From JADJLQ01 sp031417835 (GTDB lineage: Bacteria; Bacteroidota; Bacteroidia; Chitinophagales; Saprospiraceae): a stretch of 64,000 nt of DNA. The DNA lies in NCBI GenBank assembly GCA_031417835.1, contig JANOWJ010000032.1, positions 1 to 64,000 of the forward strand, read 5' to 3'. This document shows, piece by piece, positions 27,544-35,427 of the stretch (positions are counted from its first letter, which is position 1; the number at the start of each line of letters is the position of its first letter). The notes under the pieces are model-generated. The model had not been told where the DNA came from, ran no database searches, and worked only from the letters and a program-made list of their open reading frames with translations. The translations under genes and the position numbers were made by a program.

Positions 27544-28479
27544 ATGACCATAAAAAATAAAATTATTAACCTAATTGGAAAATTGCCATATATCAGTAGG
27601 CTTCGGCGTGAAAACATCCTTCTTCGGAATGAAAAATGGATGCAACGTAAAAATTCTATGTTCCCTGATGGGCATTACCATTCAACTATTAATTAAATAG
27701 ATCATCTCAAGACTAGGGAAGCTTTGGTATGGGGTCGAGAAAAAGAATCGCGCATCGCCGGGATAAATTTGAATACATCCATGCAGCTTCATCTTATAGA
27801 TCAATTTATACCCTATTATCATGATATTCCTTTTCCAAGTTTCAAAAACAACTTGACCCGATATTATTTTGAAAACGAATTTCACTCCTATACTGATGCC
27901 ATTTTTTTGTATTCCATGATGCGGCATTTTAACCCCAAACAAATTATAGAAGTGGGATCGGGTTATTCCTCTGCGGTCATTTTGGACACCAATGAGCGAT
28001 TTTTTGATAATCGTATCAGGTTGACATTCATCGAGCCACATCCAGACCGACTCTATTCATTGATCGCGGTTAAGGATCGAAACTCTTCGAAAGTCATCGA
28101 ACAAGAAGTGCAGCAGATCCCATTGGAAATTTTTGAACTCCTTGAAGCGGGTGATATTTTATTTATTGACAGTTCTCATGTCGTGAAGACAGGGAGTGAT
28201 GTCAACTACATTTTATTTGAGATCTTACCCAGATTAAAAAGCGGGGTTTTGATCCATTTTCATGATATCTTTTATCCATTTGATTATCCAAAAGAAGTGG
28301 TTTATACTGGAATCCAATGGAATGAAGGCTTTTTTTTAAGAGCTTTTTTGATGTACAACAATGAATTTGAAATTAAATTATTTTCAAATTATTTATATCA
28401 TCACCATATTGAAGTGTATGATAAAATGCCCTTATGCCATAAAAACACAGGTGGTAATTTATGGTTAACAAAAAAATGA
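27544..28479 (+). pseudogene. Class I methyltransferase interrupted by one in-frame stop
   Basis: Two open segments, 27544-27696 and 27697-28479, lie in the same frame and are separated only by the TAA at 27694-27696. The first ends FPDGHYHSTIN and the text after the stop, IDHLKTRE, continues as in family members that carry GHYYSPIPS-like sequence there. The second holds the methyltransferase core: IIEVGSGYSSAVILDTN (SAM-binding loop), FIEPHPDR, and LFIDSSHVVKTGSDVNY. It ends GGNLWLTKK. The ATG at 27544 is preferred over the TTG at 27475. Internal initiation on 27724 would give a protein lacking the N-terminal 60 residues but keeping the core. A sequencing error is also possible. Confidence 0.75.
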
Positions 28480-28627
28480 TAGCGAATCCATAAGCTTACA
28501 AACCAGTATACTACAAACTATCGCATTGAGCTTCAATTCCTTTGGATAAATGGGTCACCGTTGGCTTTGTATGTAGCATGCCTTGGAGTGCCATTCTTAA
28601 TTCATGTCCTAGCGTTTATTTATTAGG

Positions 28628-28635
28628 TACATTTG
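28628..28635 (+). promoter_or_regulatory. -7 promoter element of the flippase gene
   Basis: TACATTTG matches TAnnTTTG exactly. The predicted start is near 28640, about 20 nt before the TTG start codon at 28659, and supports that unusual start. Confidence 0.55.
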
Positions 28636-28658
28636 CAGCATAAAATTCTATTTCAGAT

Positions 28659-30128
28659 TTGTCTGTATTCAAAAAACTCGCCGGAGAAACTGCTTTATAT
28701 GGGCTGAGCAGTATATTAGCCCGCTTTGTCAACTTCCTGTTAGTCCCCTTACATACTACAGTTTTGGATCGAGGCGATTATGGGGTCATCGGTCAAATGT
28801 ACGGTTGGATCGCGCTGGTTATTGTCATCTATTCCTTTCGATTAGAGTCGGCTTATTTTAGATTTGCAAGTAACGACCTCGCGAGTAAATCCTATCCTAA
28901 TGCAAAAATATTTACATTAAGTATAGCTCTCCTGTTTTCTGGCTTACTTATCCTTTTCAGTACACCGATCGCTGCCATGCTCCAGGTATCAGAGTATACC
29001 TACCTGATCAAATATGTAGCGGGCATCATCGCACTGGATGCGTTATGCGAGTTACCTTTTGCCCGGCTGCGATTACAAAAAAGGCCAGTTAAATTTGTAG
29101 TTATCAAAAGTATCAACATCAGTGTCAATGTATTGCTTAATGTTTATTTTTTACTTTGGCATCCGGGCTATCATACATTGAGCTCCAGCGAGCTTGTGGC
29201 TTATGTATTTATAGCCAATTTGATGGCCAGTGCCCTGACTTTGCTTTTATTGTTTAAAGAATATCTCGCCGAAGGATTTCAATTGAACATTCAGGTCATG
29301 AAACAGATTTTTTTATATTCGTGGCCATTACTGATCGTGGGTATAGCTAATATCATCGACGATGCCATGAGCAGACAATTTATGAGTTGGTTATTGCCGG
29401 GTAGCATGATTGAAAAAAAGACTTTAATGGGTGAATACAATGCTTGTATAAAATTTGCAGTACTGATCTCCTTATTTGTGCAAGCGTTTCGATATGCCGC
29501 CGAACCGTTTTTTTTCAAACACATGAATTCGTCCAATGCTAAATCGGACTATAGTAAGATCACCACTTATTTTACCCAATTTTTAATGATTGGTTTTGTG
29601 GCCATTCTGTTATACCTTGATTTTTTTAAACATTATATTGTAAAACGACCTGAGTATCTGAATGCCATCGGTATCGTCCCGATAGTCCTCATGGCCAATG
29701 TCTTTCTGGGTATCTACTATAATGTATCCAATTGGTATCGACTCACCGACCGCACCCGATATGGTATGTATTCTGCGTTGATCGGGGTAGGTCTTACCAT
29801 ATTCTTTAATATCCTACTGGTGCCTAGATACAGCTACTATGGTACCGCATGGTCTATGCTGATCTGTTATTTTGGCATGACTGTAGTCACCTACATATGG
29901 GGGCAAAAGTATTATCCTATAGCCTATGAACTTAATAAAATAGCCCGGGTGGTAGTTGGTGGACTATTTATTTACATTTTAAGTGTATACATAACGCAAT
30001 ATATTCCTGATGTACCGGTGATTCGTTTTATCGCACGTAGTCTTTTGCTTGTAGTCTACCTTTGGCTATTTAATCTGAATATGATTAAGGCTATCTTTTT
30101 GTCTTTAAAAAAGGGCGGAGCATCGTAG
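28659..30128 (+). CDS. Polysaccharide flippase-like membrane protein (Wzx/MATE type)
   Basis: A 489-residue protein with about 12-14 membrane segments that probably moves lipid-linked sugars across the inner membrane. The N-terminus KLAGETALYGLSSILARFVNFLLVPL is typical of the oligosaccharide flippase family, and DRGDYGVIGQMYGW follows. The start is a TTG at 28659; no ATG lies early in the frame, and a -7 box is correctly spaced upstream. No glycosyltransferase cluster adjoins it, so its sugar substrate (O-antigen, exopolysaccharide or a lipid II-like carrier) is not known. Confidence 0.87.
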   Translation: MSVFKKLAGETALYGLSSILARFVNFLLVPLHTTVLDRGDYGVIGQMYGWIALVIVIYSFRLESAYFRFASNDLASKSYPNAKIFTLSIALLFSGLLILFSTPIAAMLQVSEYTYLIKYVAGIIALDALCELPFARLRLQKRPVKFVVIKSINISVNVLLNVYFLLWHPGYHTLSSSELVAYVFIANLMASALTLLLLFKEYLAEGFQLNIQVMKQIFLYSWPLLIVGIANIIDDAMSRQFMSWLLPGSMIEKKTLMGEYNACIKFAVLISLFVQAFRYAAEPFFFKHMNSSNAKSDYSKITTYFTQFLMIGFVAILLYLDFFKHYIVKRPEYLNAIGIVPIVLMANVFLGIYYNVSNWYRLTDRTRYGMYSALIGVGLTIFFNILLVPRYSYYGTAWSMLICYFGMTVVTYIWGQKYYPIAYELNKIARVVVGGLFIYILSVYITQYIPDVPVIRFIARSLLLVVYLWLFNLNMIKAIFLSLKKGGAS

Positions 30129-30264
30129 CGTGCGCCATGGTTCTCCCCCCAAAGGGGTGAATTTATTCCACTAACAAAGTTTATTCAAAAATAGCTGTAA
30201 ATTTCACGATAGCTCCGTATGGTCTTATGTCTAATTTAAAATTAAATACAATAAAAATCATACT

Positions 30265-30714
30265 ATGAAAAACCTTTTCTTTCTGATTTTATTGTTGTAC
30301 ACATGCGGTCGGACATCAATTGATCGCAATGCACAAGCCGCACAAGAAATCAAATCGGCAGACATCGCGATGAGTCAACTGGCCACAGAAATAGGATTTT
30401 ATAAAGCTTTACTGACTTATGCAGAAGACAGTGTCATCCTTCCGATAAAAGGCGAGCTTCCACTCATAGGCAAATCTGCTGCAGCCTTACAATGGGCAGT
30501 AAAACCTATTATCACCGGCTTGACTTGGGAGCCCGTAAAAGTGGAGGCGTCGGCTAGTGGTGATATGGGTTATAGTTTTGGATTTGCAACAAATAAACAA
30601 CAAGACACCATCATATATACAAACTATTGTACGATATGGCGCAAACAAAAAAATGGGGCCTGGAAATTCGTTTATGACGCCGGCAATACGGTTCCTTCAC
30701 TACCTATACGTTAG
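30265..30714 (+). CDS. NTF2-like (SnoaL/DUF4440) lipoprotein
   Basis: A 149-residue exported protein with a lipobox (LLLYTC at residues 9-14). The mature part has the cone-shaped NTF2-like pattern: an N-terminal helix with AQEIKSADIAMSQLA, a central YAEDSVILP and the closing strand CTIWRKQKNGAWKFVYDAGN. Family members range from isomerases to binding proteins, and no catalytic residues can be assigned. The next gene starts 51 nt downstream on the same strand. Confidence 0.8.
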   Translation: MKNLFFLILLLYTCGRTSIDRNAQAAQEIKSADIAMSQLATEIGFYKALLTYAEDSVILPIKGELPLIGKSAAALQWAVKPIITGLTWEPVKVEASASGDMGYSFGFATNKQQDTIIYTNYCTIWRKQKNGAWKFVYDAGNTVPSLPIR

Positions 30715-30765
30715 TAGCAGAGAACCCTTCTATATTAACTCTTTATTCGGATTTATTTATCTTAT

Positions 30766-31419
30766 ATGAAAAAAGCGAATGTTGTGTGCCCAAGTGGAAT
30801 CTTCTTGATTCCAACCTTTATTATATTCTTATCGTTTTTTAGCTTTGCTTGCAATAAACAGACAGCCCCGGGATTTACGAATATAGACACTACTTTATTA
30901 TTTGTAGGCAACAGCCTCACTTATACCAATGACCTACCACTTTTAGTGTCAGCTATAGGCAAGTCAAAAGGAGCTAACATAAAAGTAGAAATGCTGGCTT
31001 TGCCCAATTATGCATTGATGGATCACCTGACGGATGGCAACCTTCAAAAAATGCTAGCCACTAAAAAATACAACATTGTCATAGTGCAGCAAGGTCCATC
31101 TTCTCAGTCAGAAGGCCGGACAATGTTATTGGATGCTGCGACCTTAATTAAACAATTTTGTGATGACCACGAAGCTAAACTTGCGTTCTATATGGTATGG
31201 CCTGCATATGCCAATTATAGCAACTTTGATGGAGTCATTCGTAATTATTCTGAAGCAGCCACGATTACGAATTCAATTTTGTGTCCTGTAGGCAAAGTAT
31301 GGAAGGAGTATATTGATCGCAGTAACGATCTTTCGTATTACGGACCCGATTTGTTCCACCCTTCGTCGAAGGGGAGTCAGGTGGCAGCAGAAGTGATTTA
31401 TACTACTTTATTTAAATGA
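30766..31419 (+). CDS. SGNH/GDSL hydrolase lipoprotein
   Basis: A 217-residue exported hydrolase, probably an esterase or deacetylase on envelope or dietary glycans. After a hydrophobic leader with a lipobox-like cysteine (FFSFAC) come block I with the nucleophile Ser (LFVGNSLTYTND), an oxyanion-type asparagine region, and block V with Asp and His (YYGPDLFHPSSKGS). It may be co-transcribed with the NTF2-like gene. The substrate is not predictable. Confidence 0.88.
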   Translation: MKKANVVCPSGIFLIPTFIIFLSFFSFACNKQTAPGFTNIDTTLLFVGNSLTYTNDLPLLVSAIGKSKGANIKVEMLALPNYALMDHLTDGNLQKMLATKKYNIVIVQQGPSSQSEGRTMLLDAATLIKQFCDDHEAKLAFYMVWPAYANYSNFDGVIRNYSEAATITNSILCPVGKVWKEYIDRSNDLSYYGPDLFHPSSKGSQVAAEVIYTTLFK

Positions 31420-31477
31420 CCAAGCTGCGATGTAAAAGTCATGCGAATCTACTTACGTTGAAACGCAATAAATCTCA

Positions 31478-32377
31478 TTAAACATGTTTTTTCTTCCTTT
31501 TCATCTTCTTCATAGTCTTTTTGTCGTATAGACATTTTGAATTATCTGCTTTCACATAATACAATTTGTAATTCAAGGCCATCGGATCCATACACCCTTG
31601 CAAATTGAGGATCTCCACCTTTCTAAATTCGATCGGGTGGCTTTCACTTTGCAAAGAAATAGAACCACTGGACAAAAGTTTTCCATCCGGCTTGGCCTTT
31701 GGATCAAAGCCATTGACGACATCACCACCAATTTGAGGTTTGTGGTAGGATAATACCAGTTCACCATTCACGTAGTGTTGCATCAATGAATCTCCTAGTA
31801 CCTTTACCTCTGCGCGTACCCATTGATCACCATGATAGGTCTGGGAGGTGGAGTTTATACAAGGCCTTTTTTCGAGTAAGCCATTGATCACAACATGAGT
31901 ACCCGGGGTGCATAGATTGCATGTAGTCCTTATGCCACTTCCTTTTCCACCTAAAAACTGAACTTCTATCGATATCGGAAAATCTTGATCTTTAAGCATA
32001 GATTCCGGGGATTGACCATGCAACATAAAGCCACTGTTGCGAAAAGCCCAATCTGGGCCTTCTTTGGCTTGATCCCCTACAAAACGGTATTCTGTAGCGA
32101 TCACGTAATATGAAAAGTTTTTTTCATAAAATAAATGACCATAACGTTCCTTGAAGCTGTCATAGCCCTCATAATTCACATTTATTTTTCCGTCTTTTAC
32201 CCTGAATGTATTGGCGAAATTATCATTAAGCACATAACCTTTTATTTTAGGCTGCCATCCAGTCAAATCTTTACCATTAAAGAGTTGTTGCCATTCTGTT
32301 TTAGATGCTTGAGGCAGTTGAGCACTTAGTAAGCCTGTACTCAGAGATAGGAGTACAAGTAATTTTAAATTTTTCAT
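31478..32377 (-). CDS. DUF1080 (3-keto-disaccharide hydrolase-like) exported protein
   Basis: A 299-residue protein with a signal peptide (MKNLKLLVLLSLSTGLLSAQ) and one DUF1080 domain, a concanavalin-like jelly roll. The family start is WQQLFNGKDLTGWQPK; NSGFMLHGQ and SISIEVQFLGG-type strands follow. Some relatives hydrolyse 3-keto-glucosides. The C-terminus holds GCMDPMALNYKLYYVKADNSKC, like short calcium-binding-type tails in Bacteroidota, then a very basic end (KKMKRKKKHV). A second DUF1080 protein lies at 44539-45318. Confidence 0.9.
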   Translation of the reverse strand: MKNLKLLVLLSLSTGLLSAQLPQASKTEWQQLFNGKDLTGWQPKIKGYVLNDNFANTFRVKDGKINVNYEGYDSFKERYGHLFYEKNFSYYVIATEYRFVGDQAKEGPDWAFRNSGFMLHGQSPESMLKDQDFPISIEVQFLGGKGSGIRTTCNLCTPGTHVVINGLLEKRPCINSTSQTYHGDQWVRAEVKVLGDSLMQHYVNGELVLSYHKPQIGGDVVNGFDPKAKPDGKLLSSGSISLQSESHPIEFRKVEILNLQGCMDPMALNYKLYYVKADNSKCLYDKKTMKKMKRKKKHV

Positions 32378-32466
32378 ACTTTCTGTATTAAAGGCATAAG
32401 GAAAAAAAGCTCACATAAAAAAAAGCTTTAATTAACTTGGTTCCTAAAATGAAGCCAAACTATTTT

Positions 32467-33009
32467 TTATTCTTCTGGCCAAATTAAACTTAAATCAGGG
32501 TGAATCAAGCAATGATCAGATAGTTCAAAAGAAGTAGACTCCAACCGAATGTCATATTCACCTTGTTCATTTAAACTAAAGACTTCTATAGATCGGACTG
32601 ATGGATCTATGAGGATATAATATTTAATCCCAAATTTTTGATATAGATCTGATTTGGTGTACCGATCCTTTAATTTTGAGGAAGGGGAAATAATTTCTAC
32701 CACTAATTCTGGTGGTGTGTCCAAATATTGACCCTCTATTTTTTTGCAGACAATCAGTAAGTCAGGATTGACGATGTTGTTTTCACTTATTTTTAAGTCT
32801 ATAGGTTGATATACCTTGCAGAAAGAGCACTTTGAGGCTTTTATGGCGCTTGTAAAGACCCAGGATAGATTAGAAGCTATTTCCTGATGATCAGGTCGGG
32901 CCATCGGACTCATATCATATGCGATCCCGTCGATGATTTCCCAACGACCTTCCCATCGTAAATAGTCTTCATAACTATAATTTGGCAATATTCTGGGAGC
33001 AAGGCTCAT
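32467..33009 (-). CDS. Uma2/DUF820 family nuclease-like protein
   Basis: A 180-residue protein of the Uma2 family with a PD-(D/E)xK nuclease fold. Visible features are YEDYLRWEGRWEIIDGIAY at the N-terminus, PDLLIVCKK (metal Asp) and ELVVEIISPSSKLKDRYTKS (catalytic Glu region), then YYILIDPSVRSIEVF. These proteins are abundant in cyanobacteria and some Bacteroidota; their biological role is unclear. It stands alone with short flanking gaps. Confidence 0.88.
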   Translation of the reverse strand: MSLAPRILPNYSYEDYLRWEGRWEIIDGIAYDMSPMARPDHQEIASNLSWVFTSAIKASKCSFCKVYQPIDLKISENNIVNPDLLIVCKKIEGQYLDTPPELVVEIISPSSKLKDRYTKSDLYQKFGIKYYILIDPSVRSIEVFSLNEQGEYDIRLESTSFELSDHCLIHPDLSLIWPEE

Positions 33010-33143
33010 ATGGTAAAGATATAGGAATTAAAAGTGATTTTTTAACCCCAAAAAAATGGGCACGACCGTGGGTGAAAGGATCATCTAGGCCTTTGTATGG
33101 AGAAATCAATAAGCTGAATTTCTTAAAAAGCGGTGTTTTTAAT

Positions 33144-33416
33144 TTAATGATTATGTCCTTTGTGGGCATCTGGCTTCAAACTATTTTTATCTACCAATGC
33201 CATAGCGCATTTGGAGCATTTATCACCAGATCGACCAACGATGTCTTTATGCATCGGACAAATGTGGGATTGGGTACTGTCGGCCATAGTTGTGGCTTGA
33301 GTCGGTGTCTCGACTGCAGGGACAGACTCAGGAGTTGATTTTGAAGAACCGCCTTGGCAGGCTACTCCCAAGGCAATCAAGAGTGCTAGAAGAATGTACT
33401 TATTCGTTTTTTTCAT
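33144..33416 (-). CDS. Heavy-metal-binding-domain lipoprotein
   Basis: A 90-residue lipoprotein (lipobox ALGVAC). The C-terminal half is a heavy-metal-binding domain with HICPMHKDIVGRSGDKCSKC, which supplies Cys, His and a CxxC pair, followed by a His-rich end (DAHKGHNH). Such domains usually accompany copper or cation efflux systems, but none adjoins it. A Ser/Thr/Pro-rich linker (about residues 24-48) separates anchor and domain. It lies 131 nt downstream of the DabB gene and may be a separate unit. Confidence 0.85.
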   Translation of the reverse strand: MKKTNKYILLALLIALGVACQGGSSKSTPESVPAVETPTQATTMADSTQSHICPMHKDIVGRSGDKCSKCAMALVDKNSLKPDAHKGHNH

Positions 33417-33547
33417 ATGTTAAATGTACGGTTAACTTTTGGTCAGTCTACCAATTAAACCATTGTTTATTTGGCTTCTTTAGCTCGATAACTAATTTGA
33501 CAGTTTTTTAATCTTTTCTCACAATGCTTTAGATACGCCAAATAATT

Positions 33548-35404
33548 TTAAGAGGATCTGAATGCTACCGGATGACTTAATTTTTTATGGGGTCCAAAAA
33601 AGATCCTAAGAAAAATGCGAAAAGCTGACAGTTCGACAAAAATAAAACAAAGTGCCATTAATGAAATTAAAACGATCTGATCACTATGAATATATGTAAA
33701 AAGCACATCAATGCCTACAAAGGCAGCCGAAATAGGAAATCCCAACATCCCAATGGTAGCTAATATGAATAAAAAACCGATCGTCTCTTGCTCATACACA
33801 TAGCCGTGAAACTGATTGAGGGAGATATCACCATCAATGTTTTTGATTTTTAGCAAACAATAATAGCCCAATAAAAACGCAGCTCCCACTCCACTGGCAT
33901 AAAAGATGATTTCGATCGGTTGGATATATGTTGTATTAAACAAGGCAGCGGCCATTATAAAAAGATGCCCAATACATAAATAAAACCATGCCTTTGTAGC
34001 AGATCCTCTGAATGAAAAAGCAAAAAGAATAAAAGATAACGCTAGTCCTATCCAGATATAAGACAAATAAACTCCCCAAGAAAGAAGTACAGCTGGTTGA
34101 ACATATCGGAAAATCACTAAGCTGACTCCCAATACGAAAAATAAACCGATTAATACATTGGAATTTAAAAATCGGACCTGCCTGCCAAGCCATTTAAACG
34201 GGCTCCATAGATAGGTATATAAGATACTGTCCAGATTCCATTCTTTGATGCCCAACACATACCAAGTGGCTTTTAATTTTGACACCAGATTTTGTTGAGG
34301 TGCAGTATAGTGAAAATATTGATGATGGATGAGATAGTTTAAAATAGAAGGAGAAACCAACAATTGATAAGTTCTTAAAAATGCATTTCCTGCAAAATGA
34401 ATCAACACCAACCAGTGAAAGCCTAAGGCTACCTCAATAAACATCAATCCTATTTGTGCAGCTGATGAATAGGCAATTTGAGTTTTTACGGTGGGTTGCA
34501 CTCTTGCTATCATCGTAGCTATAATAGCAGTCAACGTGCCTATGCTTATAATGACCGCTTTGGCCCAAAACATATCCTCCCAAAAAGGATGTGTGCGGAG
34601 TAATAAAAACACACCAATGTGAACACTTACGGAACCGTAAAATATGGCGGACGACGATGTCGGGCCTTCCATTGCTCTGGGCAACCAACTGGTAAACGGA
34701 AATTGAGCAGATTTGATAGTGGCAGGCAAGATCATCATACAGACTATAAATATGGCCATCCCGGTTTGACCGGTATTCAATGCTATATCTTTTGCCTCGC
34801 CTAATTGATTAAAGTTGATATTTTGGTGTGTCAAATGATGCATCATCCACATCGCCAACATCAGGGATACATCGCTGATGCGATAGTTGGACACTGCTTT
34901 GAATGCATTTTTGACAGGCAAATAACGATTGCGGTAAAAAGCGATCAGGATAAAGGAACAAATGCCCTTTATTTCCCAGCCTATAAATATCGTCTCAAAA
35001 TTTCCAGCTAAAATGATAAGGTTAAAGGCAGCACCGAACAATAGTATAATATTAAAAAATCGTTTAAAACCCTCATCCCGATGCATGTAATATTTACTAA
35101 ACGTAGCTACCAAAAAAAACAAAGTCGAACCGACAAGACTGAAAGCAGCAGTTATTTCATCATAGTACAATTGAATAGCAAAAACAAACTGATCCGTTTC
35201 ATACAGCGTAGCGACTTTGTAGCTAATGGGTTTAAGCCCATTGATAATCCAACCCACAAAAAACGAGACTGCGACGATGATGTTGGCCACCTTTGCAAAA
35301 CGCACTATTCTTCCAATGACTTTTTCATTTTTGTTTCGCCAAAAAAGAGTTGCCAAAAAAGCAATAAAAGGTATGGCAATAAATAATATGAGGAATTGAT
35401 TCAT
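33548..35404 (-). CDS. dabB: DabB-type proton-channel subunit (NuoL homologue)
   Basis: A 618-residue membrane protein with about 15 segments, homologous to the NuoL/MrpA antiporter subunits. It carries the proton-transporting core (NYRISDVSLMLAMW; SAQFPFTSWLPRAMEGPTSSSA; HIGVFLLLRTHPF). It follows the DUF2309 gene by 23 nt, and that pairing identifies it as the DabB partner in CO2/bicarbonate accumulation and not as part of complex I. It probably uses the proton-motive force to drive directional CO2 hydration by DabA. It is the last gene of the operon. Confidence 0.9.
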   Translation of the reverse strand: MNQFLILFIAIPFIAFLATLFWRNKNEKVIGRIVRFAKVANIIVAVSFFVGWIINGLKPISYKVATLYETDQFVFAIQLYYDEITAAFSLVGSTLFFLVATFSKYYMHRDEGFKRFFNIILLFGAAFNLIILAGNFETIFIGWEIKGICSFILIAFYRNRYLPVKNAFKAVSNYRISDVSLMLAMWMMHHLTHQNINFNQLGEAKDIALNTGQTGMAIFIVCMMILPATIKSAQFPFTSWLPRAMEGPTSSSAIFYGSVSVHIGVFLLLRTHPFWEDMFWAKAVIISIGTLTAIIATMIARVQPTVKTQIAYSSAAQIGLMFIEVALGFHWLVLIHFAGNAFLRTYQLLVSPSILNYLIHHQYFHYTAPQQNLVSKLKATWYVLGIKEWNLDSILYTYLWSPFKWLGRQVRFLNSNVLIGLFFVLGVSLVIFRYVQPAVLLSWGVYLSYIWIGLALSFILFAFSFRGSATKAWFYLCIGHLFIMAAALFNTTYIQPIEIIFYASGVGAAFLLGYYCLLKIKNIDGDISLNQFHGYVYEQETIGFLFILATIGMLGFPISAAFVGIDVLFTYIHSDQIVLISLMALCFIFVELSAFRIFLRIFFGPHKKLSHPVAFRSS

Positions 35405-35427
35405 CTAGTTCAAATTTCTAAATTTTT

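Noticed and set aside
27682..28041. 119-codon minus-strand ORF
   Set aside because: Antisense shadow of the methyltransferase, whose motifs are clear on the plus strand.
33548..35404. Complex I (NuoL) or Mrp antiporter subunit
   Set aside because: No other nuo or mrp genes adjoin; pairing with a DUF2309 gene marks it as DabB.
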